NCBI GenBank assembly: GCA_003010405.1
Contig: PJLO01000021.1
Span: forward strand, 1-40,414
Length of the DNA: 40,414 nt
Direction of reading: 5' to 3'
Source: Acidobacteriota bacterium
Lineage (GTDB): Bacteria > Acidobacteriota > Terriglobia > Terriglobales > Acidobacteriaceae
A program made the position numbers and the translations under genes. The notes beneath the pieces are model-generated. The model was given only the letters and a program-made list of their open reading frames with translations, had not been told where the DNA came from and made no database searches. Within the stretch, counting starts at the first letter, position 1. Each line of letters opens with the position of its first letter. Of the stretch, positions 15,002-22,652 are shown in pieces.

Positions 15002-15078
15002 TGGTAGCCCCGGGCAGATTCGAACTGCCGACCTCCGGTTTAGGAAACCGCTGCTCTATCCAGCTGAGCTACGGGGCC
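15002..15078 (-). tRNA. tRNA-Arg (anticodon CCT)
   Basis: The minus strand folds into a 77-nt cloverleaf: acceptor GGCCCCG with CGGGGCT, D-arm GCTC/GAGC, anticodon loop TTCCTAA with anticodon CCT, T-arm GGCAG-TTCGAAT-CTGCC, and an encoded CCA end. It decodes AGG. The anticodon stem has a G-G mismatch at the outermost pair (27-43), and the first acceptor pair is G-U. Its 3' end faces the integrase gene, so its T-arm and acceptor half is the likely attachment site. Confidence 0.95.
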
Positions 15079-15277
15079 ACATATCAAGATATGTCGATTA
15101 TAAATGGCCTAACTAGCATTTGCCAGCTCTCCCGCTGCGTGGTGTCGCCGCACTCATCTTGAGCTCAGATAATTCCAGGCATGTTATAGAATGGGAAACT
15201 TGGTTTTGAAAAGGACGCGGTGGTGCCGAAACAGAGTCTTACTGCTAATTTAGCTGTCAATAGGTTTGCATAGTGAA

Positions 15278-15297
15278 AGGCCGAGTTGCCCCGGCCT
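15278..15297 (-). terminator. Possible terminator hairpin after the secreted-protein gene
   Basis: AGGCCG and CGGCCT form a 6-bp stem around an 8-base loop, just downstream of the minus-strand gene ending at 15304. On the minus strand it is followed by TTCACTATG, which is only a weak T-tract. Confidence 0.35.
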
Positions 15298-15303
15298 GGC
15301 TCA

Positions 15304-15702
15304 CTAGCCTAAAGGAGACACGCACTCTCTTCCGGGGTTCTCCCATGTAGTGCCGTCTTCATACTGTACCTGAGTCGGATACACAACTGCTCGTCCGTTA
15401 CCACCCAAACGCAGTTCATCAGCGTCGTACCACTTATTTTCCGCGGACTCTCCACGTCTCAATTTGGTGGTACTCACATAGGCTCCCTCGAAATAGTACT
15501 CATCGCCGACAGAATTAATGAATATTGCTTTAAATGAGGTACCTACAATCTTTTTGTTTGCGGTGTTCATCCACTTAACTTGCAGATTATAGGTCTGATC
15601 CACGAACTTGCGAGATCTTACCTCCTTGAAGGTTACAGGGCATCCCTGCGCAAACACCCCGGTGGACATAAACAGCAACATACAGCCGAGTAGCATTTTC
15701 AT
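15304..15702 (-). CDS. Small secreted protein of unknown function
   Basis: The protein has 132 residues from ATG 15702. The frame continues upstream without a start context, and the chosen start gives a clean signal peptide (MKMLLGCMLLFMSTGVFAQ, cleavage probably after Ala). The mature part, about 110 residues, is strand-rich and contains SFKAIFINSVGDEYYFEG and WYDADELRLGG, with cysteines near both ends (C20s and the C-terminal ECVSPLG) that could form a disulfide. The pattern resembles small exported beta-sandwich proteins with a FxLxWxNTxxKxI motif. No function is assigned. It flanks the tRNA on the chromosomal side. Confidence 0.6.
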   Translation of the reverse strand: MKMLLGCMLLFMSTGVFAQGCPVTFKEVRSRKFVDQTYNLQVKWMNTANKKIVGTSFKAIFINSVGDEYYFEGAYVSTTKLRRGESAENKWYDADELRLGGNGRAVVYPTQVQYEDGTTWENPGRECVSPLG

Positions 15703-16196
15703 GATTAAGTGATTGTACTTTTCTATCCTGTCCACTAGAAGAGAAAACTTGCCCAAGACAGGCACACTCATTCGGTGAATTTGTCAAGCCTGAATTCTTA
15801 TATTTAATTAGGTTTTCACTCACATCTGGACATTGCGTCCGCTGCCCCTGCATGAAATCTGCGCGTCAAAGTCAGAGGATTAACGTTTGTGACAGGTGGA
15901 ATTACCTATTGTGCCGCAACAAATATTGCAACCTAGTGAAATCTGCTACTCCGGAATTGAAAATTTATGCATATTAGCGAAACTCACCAATCAAACCAGC
16001 TTATAAAGATAATACCTTCAAGTTTTTCGCAAAAGTAGAAGAACTATTTCTGCTTGGAGTATAGTTACAACCTTCAGTCCTGCTTACGGCAGAAGGCCCT
16101 GGCTGAATAGGCCCGCGCTGAGTCTCAGACATATCGACGGGCGTACTGGTTTTCAAAATAAAGCCGTCTGTTGCTCATCATTGGAATGGATTACTT
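15703..16196. other. AT-rich intergenic region upstream of the hydrogenase operon
   Basis: About 490 bases, clearly more AT-rich than the flanking genes. It separates the leftward secreted-protein gene from the rightward hydrogenase operon and should hold both promoters. No -24/-12 (sigma-54) motif, FNR-type palindrome or known riboswitch was recognised. The ribosome site before the first hydrogenase gene is weak (GGAATGGA, about ten bases upstream). Confidence 0.4.
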
Positions 16197-19100
16197 ATGA
16201 ATGCTTCATCGCTGGTCCTTCTAGCTCCCTGTTCCCTTCTCGTTGGAGCCTTTTTGGAGATACTGCTGGCGCGTATTCTCTCGGCGAGAGCAAAAGGCTT
16301 CCTGGCTTTTGTAAGCTGTCTTCCCGGTTTTGCGGCTGTTCTTGCAACAGTTCCGTACATTCGCGGCGGAGCTGCCATTGACGTCACTGCCCTTCCCTGG
16401 AACGGGCCGCTTGCCCCGGTTTTCCATGTAGACGCGCTAAGCGTGCTATTTGCCCTGATGGGAACGGCGATCGGAGCTATCGTACTGCTCTATTCAGTGG
16501 ACTACATGGCTCAAGAGCGGTCTGCGACGCGCTTTTACGCGATCATGCTTACCTTCATCAGTGGCTTGGTAGGCCTTGTTTACAGCGCTAACCTTTTCTT
16601 CCTCTATCTCTGCTGGGAAGTCATCGGACTCTGCTCTTTCCTGCTGGTCGGCTTCTGGTATCAGAATCCGGAATCGGTAAAAGGCGCTCGAAAAGTGCTC
16701 CTTATGACACACCTTGCGGGCTATGGTTTGTTGACGGCAATTCTGGTCGTCTACGCCAGAACCGGAAGCGCTCTCTGGACCTCTCCAGCAGTGGCAAGGG
16801 CATTTTCCGGTGGCGTATTTCTACTTCTGGTGATCTCGCTAGCCGCAAAGTCCGTGCAGTTTCCATTGCATACCTGGATTCCTGAGGCGATGTCAGCCCC
16901 GACTCCAGTGAGTGCATTGTTACATTCCGCCTGTTACGTGAAAGCCGGTGTTTACCTGGCGGCTCGCATGCACAGCTTCGGACCCTGGGCGCCCTCCTGG
17001 GGACTCACGATGGTGTGGATCGGAACCGTGACCATGGCCGTGGGCGTGATTTACGCGATGGTGCAGCACGATCTGAAACGCATGCTGGCTTTCAGCACCG
17101 TCAGCCAGATCGGTTACATGATCACTGGAATCGGTATTGGCACCCCGTTGGGAATTGCCGCCGGACTGCTGCATTGCCTGAATCATGGCTTCTTCAAGGG
17201 AGGATTGTTCCTTGTCGCGGGTTCAGTGCAGCACGCAACGGGCACACGCGACATGAACAGGCTGGGCGGCCTTGCGCACAAAATGCCGCGAACCACGCTG
17301 GTATGGCTGATTTCGGCGGGCAGCATGGCGGGGATTCCACTGATGAGCGGCTTTGTGAGCAAGTGGCTGCTCTATACCGCTGCTTTGGAGTCGGGCCTGA
17401 TCATACCTGCGATGGTTGCCTGGATGGTCAGCGTCGGTACGGTCTTCGTCTGCGCTAAGGCTTCCAGCGCGGTTTTCTTCGGCAACACAAATGAAACAAC
17501 CGAGCACGCTCACGAGGCCCCGCGCTCGATGGTTTGGGGGCTCGGATTAATCTCGACTGTCAGCCTCGTGCTGGGCATCGCTCCGCAGATTGCATTCCAT
17601 TACATCCTGAATCCAGTTCTGCTGGCCATGGGAATGAAGCCTCCAATGCAGGTTACGTGGTTCGGTCTGGCTGGCGCTGGCACCAACTGGTGGGTCACTG
17701 GAGGCCTGGTGTTGGCTGCTGCCTCCATAGCGCTGGGCGTACTGGTTTACGTCCTGGGTGCAGCCGCACGCAGTTACCCACAGGCGATTGAGGCTAGTAA
17801 CAGCGGAGCCGCAAGGGGCGATCATCACGATATCGGTGTGTTCACTGGCGGCGAAATGCTCTCCGGTTCCGGACATATGCCTTCGAGCGACTTTTCAGCA
17901 ATTTTGAGAAAGCACTGGAACGGCTTCTTCCGCTTGTCGGATATAGATCGTGTCTACCTTGGAGGCTGGAACCTGTTGCAAGGCACGTCCAGGTTGTTTT
18001 CGGAGACGCTGGAGCGCGCAGAGCATCATGCCTTCAGCTATGCCGCCGCGTTGGTGGTGCTCGCGATCATTGCTTTGCGCTGGTTTGTCCCCGGCCTCAT
18101 TGTCCTGGAGCACGAAAGCGACTTTTCGCACCTGCCTCTCGGACTCATCCTCAGTTGCGGAATCGCGAGTCTTGCACTTTGTTTTTCGACCAGCGCGGTT
18201 CCAAAATGGCGCAGCCTGACAAAGCTCGTGGCGCTGAGCTGCTCGGCGGCAGTCGCAGGCATGGCCGTCTCGTCGCCTATTGTCCGACTAGCCTTCCTTG
18301 AATCGGCGGCTCTCCTGGTGCTGCCTTTGGTGTGGCGTGCCTGTGAAGACAAGCGGGTATCCTGGACCTACAGCGCGCTTGTTGTTTGTGCCGGGGCCAG
18401 CTTGGCCAGTGGGCAACTGCTGATGAAAACCGGCGCCACGGCGTGGGCTAAGCCCCTGCTGATCTGCGGCGTCTTCCTGAAGTTTGCACTTCTTCCAGTC
18501 CTGCTATGGCTACCCAAAATGTCCCGAAAACTGCCAGCTCTGGTCATGGGACTCATCATTGCTGTTATCGACATCGCAGTCCTGGGTGAATTCGCGAATC
18601 TCGTCAAGAGCTCTCCCTGGCTTGTGACTCCGCACGGACTTTGGGTGGGTGTGGCGATTACTCTGGCGCTTGGCTCCGCATTTCTCATGCTGGCGCAAAG
18701 CGATTTGAAACGCTTATTAGTTCTCTCCACGATTGAAGATTACGGATTTCTATTGATCGGCATGATCTCCGGCACAGAGCTTGGTATTCGAGGCTTGTTG
18801 CTGTGCGCGGGAGTTCATGCGGTTGCGAAAGCTCTCCTATTCACCTGCCTGGCCGCGCCGGAAGCGGATGGAGAACTTGGGAAGCGGGCAGTCGGACTTG
18901 CCAGTGACTATCCATTGAGTTCCGCCGGATTTCTCCTTGGAATGCTGGCCATGCTGGGAGTGCCTCCCACTCTCGGTTTTGCCGGACGGTGGGGGCTGTA
19001 TGAGACCGCGTTGCAGGCAGGCCCCTGGGTGCTGGCGGCCTTCGTGCTCTCCTCGGTTTTCTCGCTCATTGCTTATGTGCGCGCGTACTGTACCGAGTGG

Positions 19101-19235
19101 TGGGGACCGTCGCTTACGGCATGCGAACACGACTGGGACCGTACTGCTTTTAGAGCGGTGATCCTGGTCTTCATCTTGGTCTTGGCAGCCGGAATCTTTA
19201 CGATTCCGTTTCCAGCGATGATTTGGGGGACTTAA
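16197..19235 (+). CDS. Fused antiporter-like membrane subunit (NuoL/HyfB-like plus second NuoM/N-like module)
   Basis: The protein has 1012 residues, against about 600-680 for a single NuoL or HyfB. The first module has the TM5 Glu (LYLCWEVIG, about E141), the TM7 Lys (SLAAKSVQFPLHTWIPEAM, about K218), DLKRMLAFSTVSQIG (about 294) and HGFFKGGLF. After a polar stretch at about 540-600, a second module of about 370 residues repeats the plan: AFLESAALL (about E702), CGVFLKFALLPVLLWLP (about K761), DLKRLLVLSTIEDYG (about 837) and HAVAKALLF. All key proton-path residues are kept in both halves, so both may translocate ions. The gene starts the hydrogenase operon and its stop overlaps the next ATG as TAATG. 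Confidence 0.88.
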   Translation: MNASSLVLLAPCSLLVGAFLEILLARILSARAKGFLAFVSCLPGFAAVLATVPYIRGGAAIDVTALPWNGPLAPVFHVDALSVLFALMGTAIGAIVLLYSVDYMAQERSATRFYAIMLTFISGLVGLVYSANLFFLYLCWEVIGLCSFLLVGFWYQNPESVKGARKVLLMTHLAGYGLLTAILVVYARTGSALWTSPAVARAFSGGVFLLLVISLAAKSVQFPLHTWIPEAMSAPTPVSALLHSACYVKAGVYLAARMHSFGPWAPSWGLTMVWIGTVTMAVGVIYAMVQHDLKRMLAFSTVSQIGYMITGIGIGTPLGIAAGLLHCLNHGFFKGGLFLVAGSVQHATGTRDMNRLGGLAHKMPRTTLVWLISAGSMAGIPLMSGFVSKWLLYTAALESGLIIPAMVAWMVSVGTVFVCAKASSAVFFGNTNETTEHAHEAPRSMVWGLGLISTVSLVLGIAPQIAFHYILNPVLLAMGMKPPMQVTWFGLAGAGTNWWVTGGLVLAAASIALGVLVYVLGAAARSYPQAIEASNSGAARGDHHDIGVFTGGEMLSGSGHMPSSDFSAILRKHWNGFFRLSDIDRVYLGGWNLLQGTSRLFSETLERAEHHAFSYAAALVVLAIIALRWFVPGLIVLEHESDFSHLPLGLILSCGIASLALCFSTSAVPKWRSLTKLVALSCSAAVAGMAVSSPIVRLAFLESAALLVLPLVWRACEDKRVSWTYSALVVCAGASLASGQLLMKTGATAWAKPLLICGVFLKFALLPVLLWLPKMSRKLPALVMGLIIAVIDIAVLGEFANLVKSSPWLVTPHGLWVGVAITLALGSAFLMLAQSDLKRLLVLSTIEDYGFLLIGMISGTELGIRGLLLCAGVHAVAKALLFTCLAAPEADGELGKRAVGLASDYPLSSAGFLLGMLAMLGVPPTLGFAGRWGLYETALQAGPWVLAAFVLSSVFSLIAYVRAYCTEWWGPSLTACEHDWDRTAFRAVILVFILVLAAGIFTIPFPAMIWGT

Positions 19236-19696
19236 TGAAATTCTTTAAAAGTTTGATTTGCAAGGCAAGGCAAAAGAGTCCGTGGCTTTTTCATATGAAC
19301 TCAGGCAGTTGCAACGGCTGTGATATCGAGATTATCGCCTGTCTCTCGCCCCGCTACGACGTAGAACAAGCAGGTATCCACCTGGAAGCCAGCCCTCGAC
19401 ACGCGGATATTATTTGCGTAACCGGTCCGGTGACGCGAAATGCAGCCGAGGCAGTTCGCACCGTGTACGGCCAGGTCTGCCATCCCAAAGCGGTGGTGGC
19501 AATTGGCTCGTGCCCTGCATCCTGCAATGTCTTTGCAGAAAGCCCGTTTGTAAGTGGTCCGTTGAATTCGCAGATCCCGGTAGACGTTTTTGTGCCAGGC
19601 TGCCCACCGCGACCGGATGCCATTATCGAGGGAATTGCCAAGGCGGCTCAGATATTGTCCGAACGCGAGGCCCGCGAAACGGAGGTGAATGCCTAG
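19235..19696 (+). CDS. Group 4 [NiFe] hydrogenase small subunit (NuoB/HyfI/EchC-like)
   Basis: The protein has 153 residues from ATG 19235, which overlaps the previous stop by one base. The four cysteines for the proximal [4Fe-4S] cluster are present: C26 and C29 (GSCNGCDIE), C93 (IGSCPAS) and C123 (VPGCPPRP). This short single-cluster form is typical of complex-I-related hydrogenases, unlike the longer small subunits of uptake enzymes with Tat signals. It passes electrons between the ferredoxin-type subunit and the Ni-Fe site. Two bases separate it from the NuoH-like gene. Confidence 0.9.
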   Translation: MKFFKSLICKARQKSPWLFHMNSGSCNGCDIEIIACLSPRYDVEQAGIHLEASPRHADIICVTGPVTRNAAEAVRTVYGQVCHPKAVVAIGSCPASCNVFAESPFVSGPLNSQIPVDVFVPGCPPRPDAIIEGIAKAAQILSEREARETEVNA

Positions 19697-19698
19697 TT

Positions 19699-20610
19699 AT
19701 GGATTTAAACGCTCTTTTACGTGAATTGTTTTTTCCTGGAATTTTACTAGCGATACCGGTGGCCTGGTTCTTCTTATGGATCGAACGCAAGGTTTCCGCC
19801 GTAGTTCAGCAGCGAATTGGACCGCCCTTCATGCAGCCCTTTTGGGATTTTATAAAGCTGCTGGGCAAGACCCCTCCAACGCGCCGGGGGCTGCATGGCG
19901 CACTGATGAAGCTGTGGCCTTTGCTGTCCACGGCATCGATGATCGGCGCAATCGGCCTGCTTCCGGTGGCTACCCGGACCAGTGGGTTCGCAGGCGACTT
20001 GATTCTTCTAATCGCACTACTTGAAATTCCGGCCATTTGTTTGATTCTGGCAGGATTCACCTCCCGTTCCTTGTTCGGGCAGATCGGCTCGTCGCGGGAA
20101 GCGGTTATGAGTGTCTCCTACAGCGTGGTCTTCATGGCAGCCTTGATCAGCCTTGCCGCGTCGCAGCATACCTTTAACCTGCCCGATCTCGCAAATGCGC
20201 CCATGACGCCAATGCGCTGGCTCGCCATTATCGCCATCGTAATTTGCATTCCGGCCAAGCTCCACTTGAATCCATTCTCCATGCCTAAAGCGGAGCAGGA
20301 AATCTATGCGGGTCCGCTTACCGAATATGCCGGAGCCGAACTGGCGTTGTGGGAACTGGCTCACGGCTTAGAGTGGGTGGCAATGTCCGGATTGGTTGCA
20401 AGCCTGGTGATTCCACACACCACGTCTTTGGGGTTGGATCTGGCGCTGTATGCCGCAGTCTCACTCGCGCTGGTGATTCTGCTCTCAAGCGCCGCTGCGG
20501 CCACGGCCCGACTCACGATGGGGCTCTCAGTACGATTTTTTTGGCGATTTGGACTGGCGATGGCCGTGCTGGCTCTTGCCTCCGAATTGCTGGCGAGGAT
20601 TAAGCCATGA
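19699..20610 (+). CDS. NuoH/HyfC/EchB-like membrane subunit
   Basis: The protein has 303 residues from ATG 19699; a longer open frame upstream is an overlap with the small-subunit gene in another frame. GGAGGTG lies 13 bases upstream. It has about eight membrane segments. Family motifs are visible: FLWIERKVSAVVQQRIGPP (about 25-43), the quinone/coupling-site loop of NuoH-like proteins, and MPKAEQEIYAGPLTEYAG (about 195-215), matching the acidic loop that couples electron transfer to ion pumping. It anchors the hydrophilic arm to the membrane. It is coupled to the next gene by an ATGA overlap. Confidence 0.9.
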   Translation: MDLNALLRELFFPGILLAIPVAWFFLWIERKVSAVVQQRIGPPFMQPFWDFIKLLGKTPPTRRGLHGALMKLWPLLSTASMIGAIGLLPVATRTSGFAGDLILLIALLEIPAICLILAGFTSRSLFGQIGSSREAVMSVSYSVVFMAALISLAASQHTFNLPDLANAPMTPMRWLAIIAIVICIPAKLHLNPFSMPKAEQEIYAGPLTEYAGAELALWELAHGLEWVAMSGLVASLVIPHTTSLGLDLALYAAVSLALVILLSSAAAATARLTMGLSVRFFWRFGLAMAVLALASELLARIKP

Positions 20611-21011
20611 ACACACTTCTCTTCGTTTTGAAAAGCCTGATGGGCGGAGTTGTTACCCTGCGTCTGCCAAAGACTGTACCCACCCAACCTACATTTCGTG
20701 GGCAAGTGCAGCTTGATAAAGACCTCTGCATCGGTTGCGGAAGGTGCGCAGCAGCCTGCGCTACAAAAGTGATCGAGGTGAAGCGGGACAGGGAAAACAA
20801 AGACATCTACCGATGGAGCTACGACGCTGCCCAGTGCACCTTCTGCGGACGCTGCAAGGACGCCTGCAACAAGTTTCACGCACTCAGCATGCAGACGCAT
20901 CGACCTCCCGTCTATACCGCGATAGGTTCGCTCAAGCAAGAGTACGTCATGATTCGCAAACGGCCGGAAACCGCAGCGCCAAAAGCCGCCGCAGCCGGTT
21001 CTGAATCGTAA
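20607..21011 (+). CDS. 2x[4Fe-4S] ferredoxin-type subunit (NuoI/HyfH/EchF-like)
   Basis: The protein has 134 residues. Two cluster motifs are present: CIGCGRCAAAC (about 41-51) and CTFCGRCKDAC (about 76-86). Each lacks the usual following Pro. A hydrophobic N-terminal helix (NTLLFVLKSLMGGVVTL) can lie on the membrane subunit as in NuoI. The C-terminal tail is Ala/Lys-rich and unassigned. It links the soluble electron donor, probably ferredoxin, to the small subunit. No NuoEFG-type NADH module is encoded nearby. A 79-base gap follows before the NuoC-like gene. Confidence 0.9.
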   Translation: MNTLLFVLKSLMGGVVTLRLPKTVPTQPTFRGQVQLDKDLCIGCGRCAAACATKVIEVKRDRENKDIYRWSYDAAQCTFCGRCKDACNKFHALSMQTHRPPVYTAIGSLKQEYVMIRKRPETAAPKAAAAGSES

Positions 21012-21090
21012 TCCGACCAGAATTTGCCTGGGTCTTTATCCAGAACGTGCCGCAACAGGGCTTAATGTTTGGCGGCAAGGAAAATTTCAT

Positions 21091-21507
21091 ATGAGTAACT
21101 TTGATTCAATTCTGTTGGAGCTTGGTGTGACTCAGCCTCCCGAGAATAAGAACGGCTTTGGCTGGATCACCGTCAAGGCACTGGACGCACGCAAAATGGC
21201 CGGGCTGATGCTCGCGCGCGGGGCGCGTTTCGTCACTATGAACGGCTTGCAAATCGATGGCAATGAGGAAATCCGTATCGACTACCACTGGGATCTCAGG
21301 GGCGAGTTGCTGGCCCTTACGACTCAAACCGTCAACGGAAAAATCGACGACATTACCGACATCTGCCCCGCCGCGGATTGGATTGAGCGGGAAATTCACG
21401 AGCATTTAGCCGTGGAATTCGAAGGTGCCGATCCATCAAAGCTGCCGCTTTTCCTGAAGCACGGCGAGGAGCCGGGTACGCTGCTTCGCAAAACGAGGGC
21501 ATTATGA
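21091..21507 (+). CDS. NuoC/HyfG N-domain-like subunit of the hydrogenase
   Basis: The protein has 138 residues. AAGGA stands nine bases before the ATG. The C-terminal signature DWIEREIHEHLAVEFEGAD followed by PLFLKH corresponds to the WxERExxDxFGxxFxGxPxLxxLL pattern of the 30-kDa complex I subunit, with His where Asp is usual. In Hyf and Hyc this domain is fused to the large subunit; here it is separate, as in Ech. It shares an ATGA overlap with the large-subunit gene. Likely role: structural support of the hydrophilic arm. Confidence 0.85.
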   Translation: MSNFDSILLELGVTQPPENKNGFGWITVKALDARKMAGLMLARGARFVTMNGLQIDGNEEIRIDYHWDLRGELLALTTQTVNGKIDDITDICPAADWIEREIHEHLAVEFEGADPSKLPLFLKHGEEPGTLLRKTRAL

Positions 21508-22580
21508 GCTATCGGATTCCAATTGGTCCTTATCATCCTGGGCTTGAGGAGCCATACAAGCTCGACCTGCTTTGCGAAGGCGAAACTGTCCGCGATGCCG
21601 AACTGAACATTGGTTTTAATTTCCGCGGCATTGAGTTGCTGGCCGAAAAACGTAACTACCCGCAGGCAATCGCTCTCATGGAGCGGGTCTGCGGCATCTG
21701 CTCGAATATCCACACCATGTCTTTCTGCCAGGCCGTGGAAAATGCCGCAGGAATAACTCCTCCGGAGCGCGCCCTGTACATTCGCGTGATCATGGCCGAA
21801 CTGGAGCGCCTGCATTCGCATGTGCTCTGGGCCGGGATTGCCGCCAAGCTGATCGGCTTCAAAACGGTATTCATGGCATGTTTCGCGATGCGCGAGAAGA
21901 TCATGGATACTCTGGAGTTCATCTCCGGTAACCGCGTGAACTATGCGATGAACCGCATTGGAGGCGTCAACCGCGATGTGACCGACCCTGAAGGCGTGCT
22001 CAAGGTTGTGAGCCAACTTGAAGAGGCGGTCAAAAAGACGATAATTCCCCTCTTCACCAAGGATCGCTCGGTGATCGCACGCTGCAGAGGAATTGGCATC
22101 CTCACGAGGGAAGAGGCCCAGCTCTGGGGCGTGGTCGGACCTACTGCAAGAGCCTCAGGAGTTCCCCAGGACCTCCGCAAGGACGCTCCTTACGCGGCCT
22201 ATGACCGTATGGAGTTCGACGTTCCGGTGCAAACCGGAGGCGATGTGCTTGCGCGCGTGGTGGTTCGCGCTCTGGAAATGTTGGAGAGCTGCCGGATTCT
22301 CCGCCAGGCACTCACCCAGCTTCCACAGGGCGAGTGGTTTGGTCCGGAAAACACGCGGGTCCCGGTGGGAACCGGTATCAGCCGTGTTGAGGCTCCGCGA
22401 GGTGAAGTCTTCTACTCTGTGACTTCGGACGGCACTAACAATCCCCGTCGTGTACGCGTACGCACGCCCACGTATGCAAATCTGCCGTCGATTCGCCTCA
22501 TGCTGCGCGATGCGGACTTGGCCAATGCCCCGCTGATCCAGGCTGCCATTGATCCCTGCTATTCCTGCACCGACAGATAA
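21504..22580 (+). CDS. Group 4 [NiFe] hydrogenase catalytic large subunit
   Basis: The protein has 358 residues. Both nickel-binding motifs are present: C63-x-x-C66 in ERVCGICSNIH and C352-x-x-C355 in DPCYSCTDR. This separates it from NuoD and from hydrogenase-like relatives that lost these cysteines. The chain stops three residues after the last Cys (TDR), so there is no C-terminal extension for protease-dependent maturation, as also known for CooH and some Ech enzymes. Other family features are YHPGLEEPY, AELNIGFNFRGIE and the arginine-rich R(V)RTPTYANL. It would interconvert protons and H2 and couple this to the membrane arm. It is the last gene of the operon, followed by a hairpin. The subgroup (4a-4i) cannot be fixed by eye. 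Confidence 0.92.
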   Translation: MSYRIPIGPYHPGLEEPYKLDLLCEGETVRDAELNIGFNFRGIELLAEKRNYPQAIALMERVCGICSNIHTMSFCQAVENAAGITPPERALYIRVIMAELERLHSHVLWAGIAAKLIGFKTVFMACFAMREKIMDTLEFISGNRVNYAMNRIGGVNRDVTDPEGVLKVVSQLEEAVKKTIIPLFTKDRSVIARCRGIGILTREEAQLWGVVGPTARASGVPQDLRKDAPYAAYDRMEFDVPVQTGGDVLARVVVRALEMLESCRILRQALTQLPQGEWFGPENTRVPVGTGISRVEAPRGEVFYSVTSDGTNNPRRVRVRTPTYANLPSIRLMLRDADLANAPLIQAAIDPCYSCTDR

Positions 22581-22609
22581 GCAGCTAGGTCCTTAACAGC
22601 TGCAATAAC

Positions 22610-22638
22610 ATGGCTCCGAAGTTATTCTCCGGAGCCAT
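22610..22638. terminator. Hairpin between the convergent hydrogenase and UPF0173 genes
   Basis: ATGGCTCCG and CGGAGCCAT form a perfect 9-bp stem around an 11-base loop, 30 bases after the hydrogenase stop and 15 bases from the stop of the opposing gene. On the plus strand it is followed by GTTTCTTGCTCTT. It probably ends transcription from the left. Confidence 0.6.
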
Positions 22639-22652
22639 CATGTTTCTTGCTC

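Larger units (their letters stand above)
9984..15045 (+). mobile_element. Core of an integrative element next to tRNA-Arg
   Basis: The genes run in one direction: AlpA-like HTH, small ORF, HTH protein, prim-pol/SF3 helicase, second excisionase-like protein, small basic protein and tyrosine integrase. The integrase stop lies about 70 bases from the 3' end of a tRNA gene, the usual arrangement for integration into a tRNA. No capsid, packaging, lysis or conjugation genes are visible, so the core resembles a replicating satellite-like or plasmid-derived integrative element. The right boundary is placed in the tRNA 3' half. No second copy of that sequence was found in the window, so the left boundary is unknown and the defence operon and insertion sequence are probably cargo. 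Confidence 0.65.

Noticed and set aside
21091..22580. Reading the operon as respiratory complex I or a cysteine-less hydrogenase-related complex
   Set aside because: The large subunit keeps all four nickel-ligand cysteines, and no NuoEFG genes are present.
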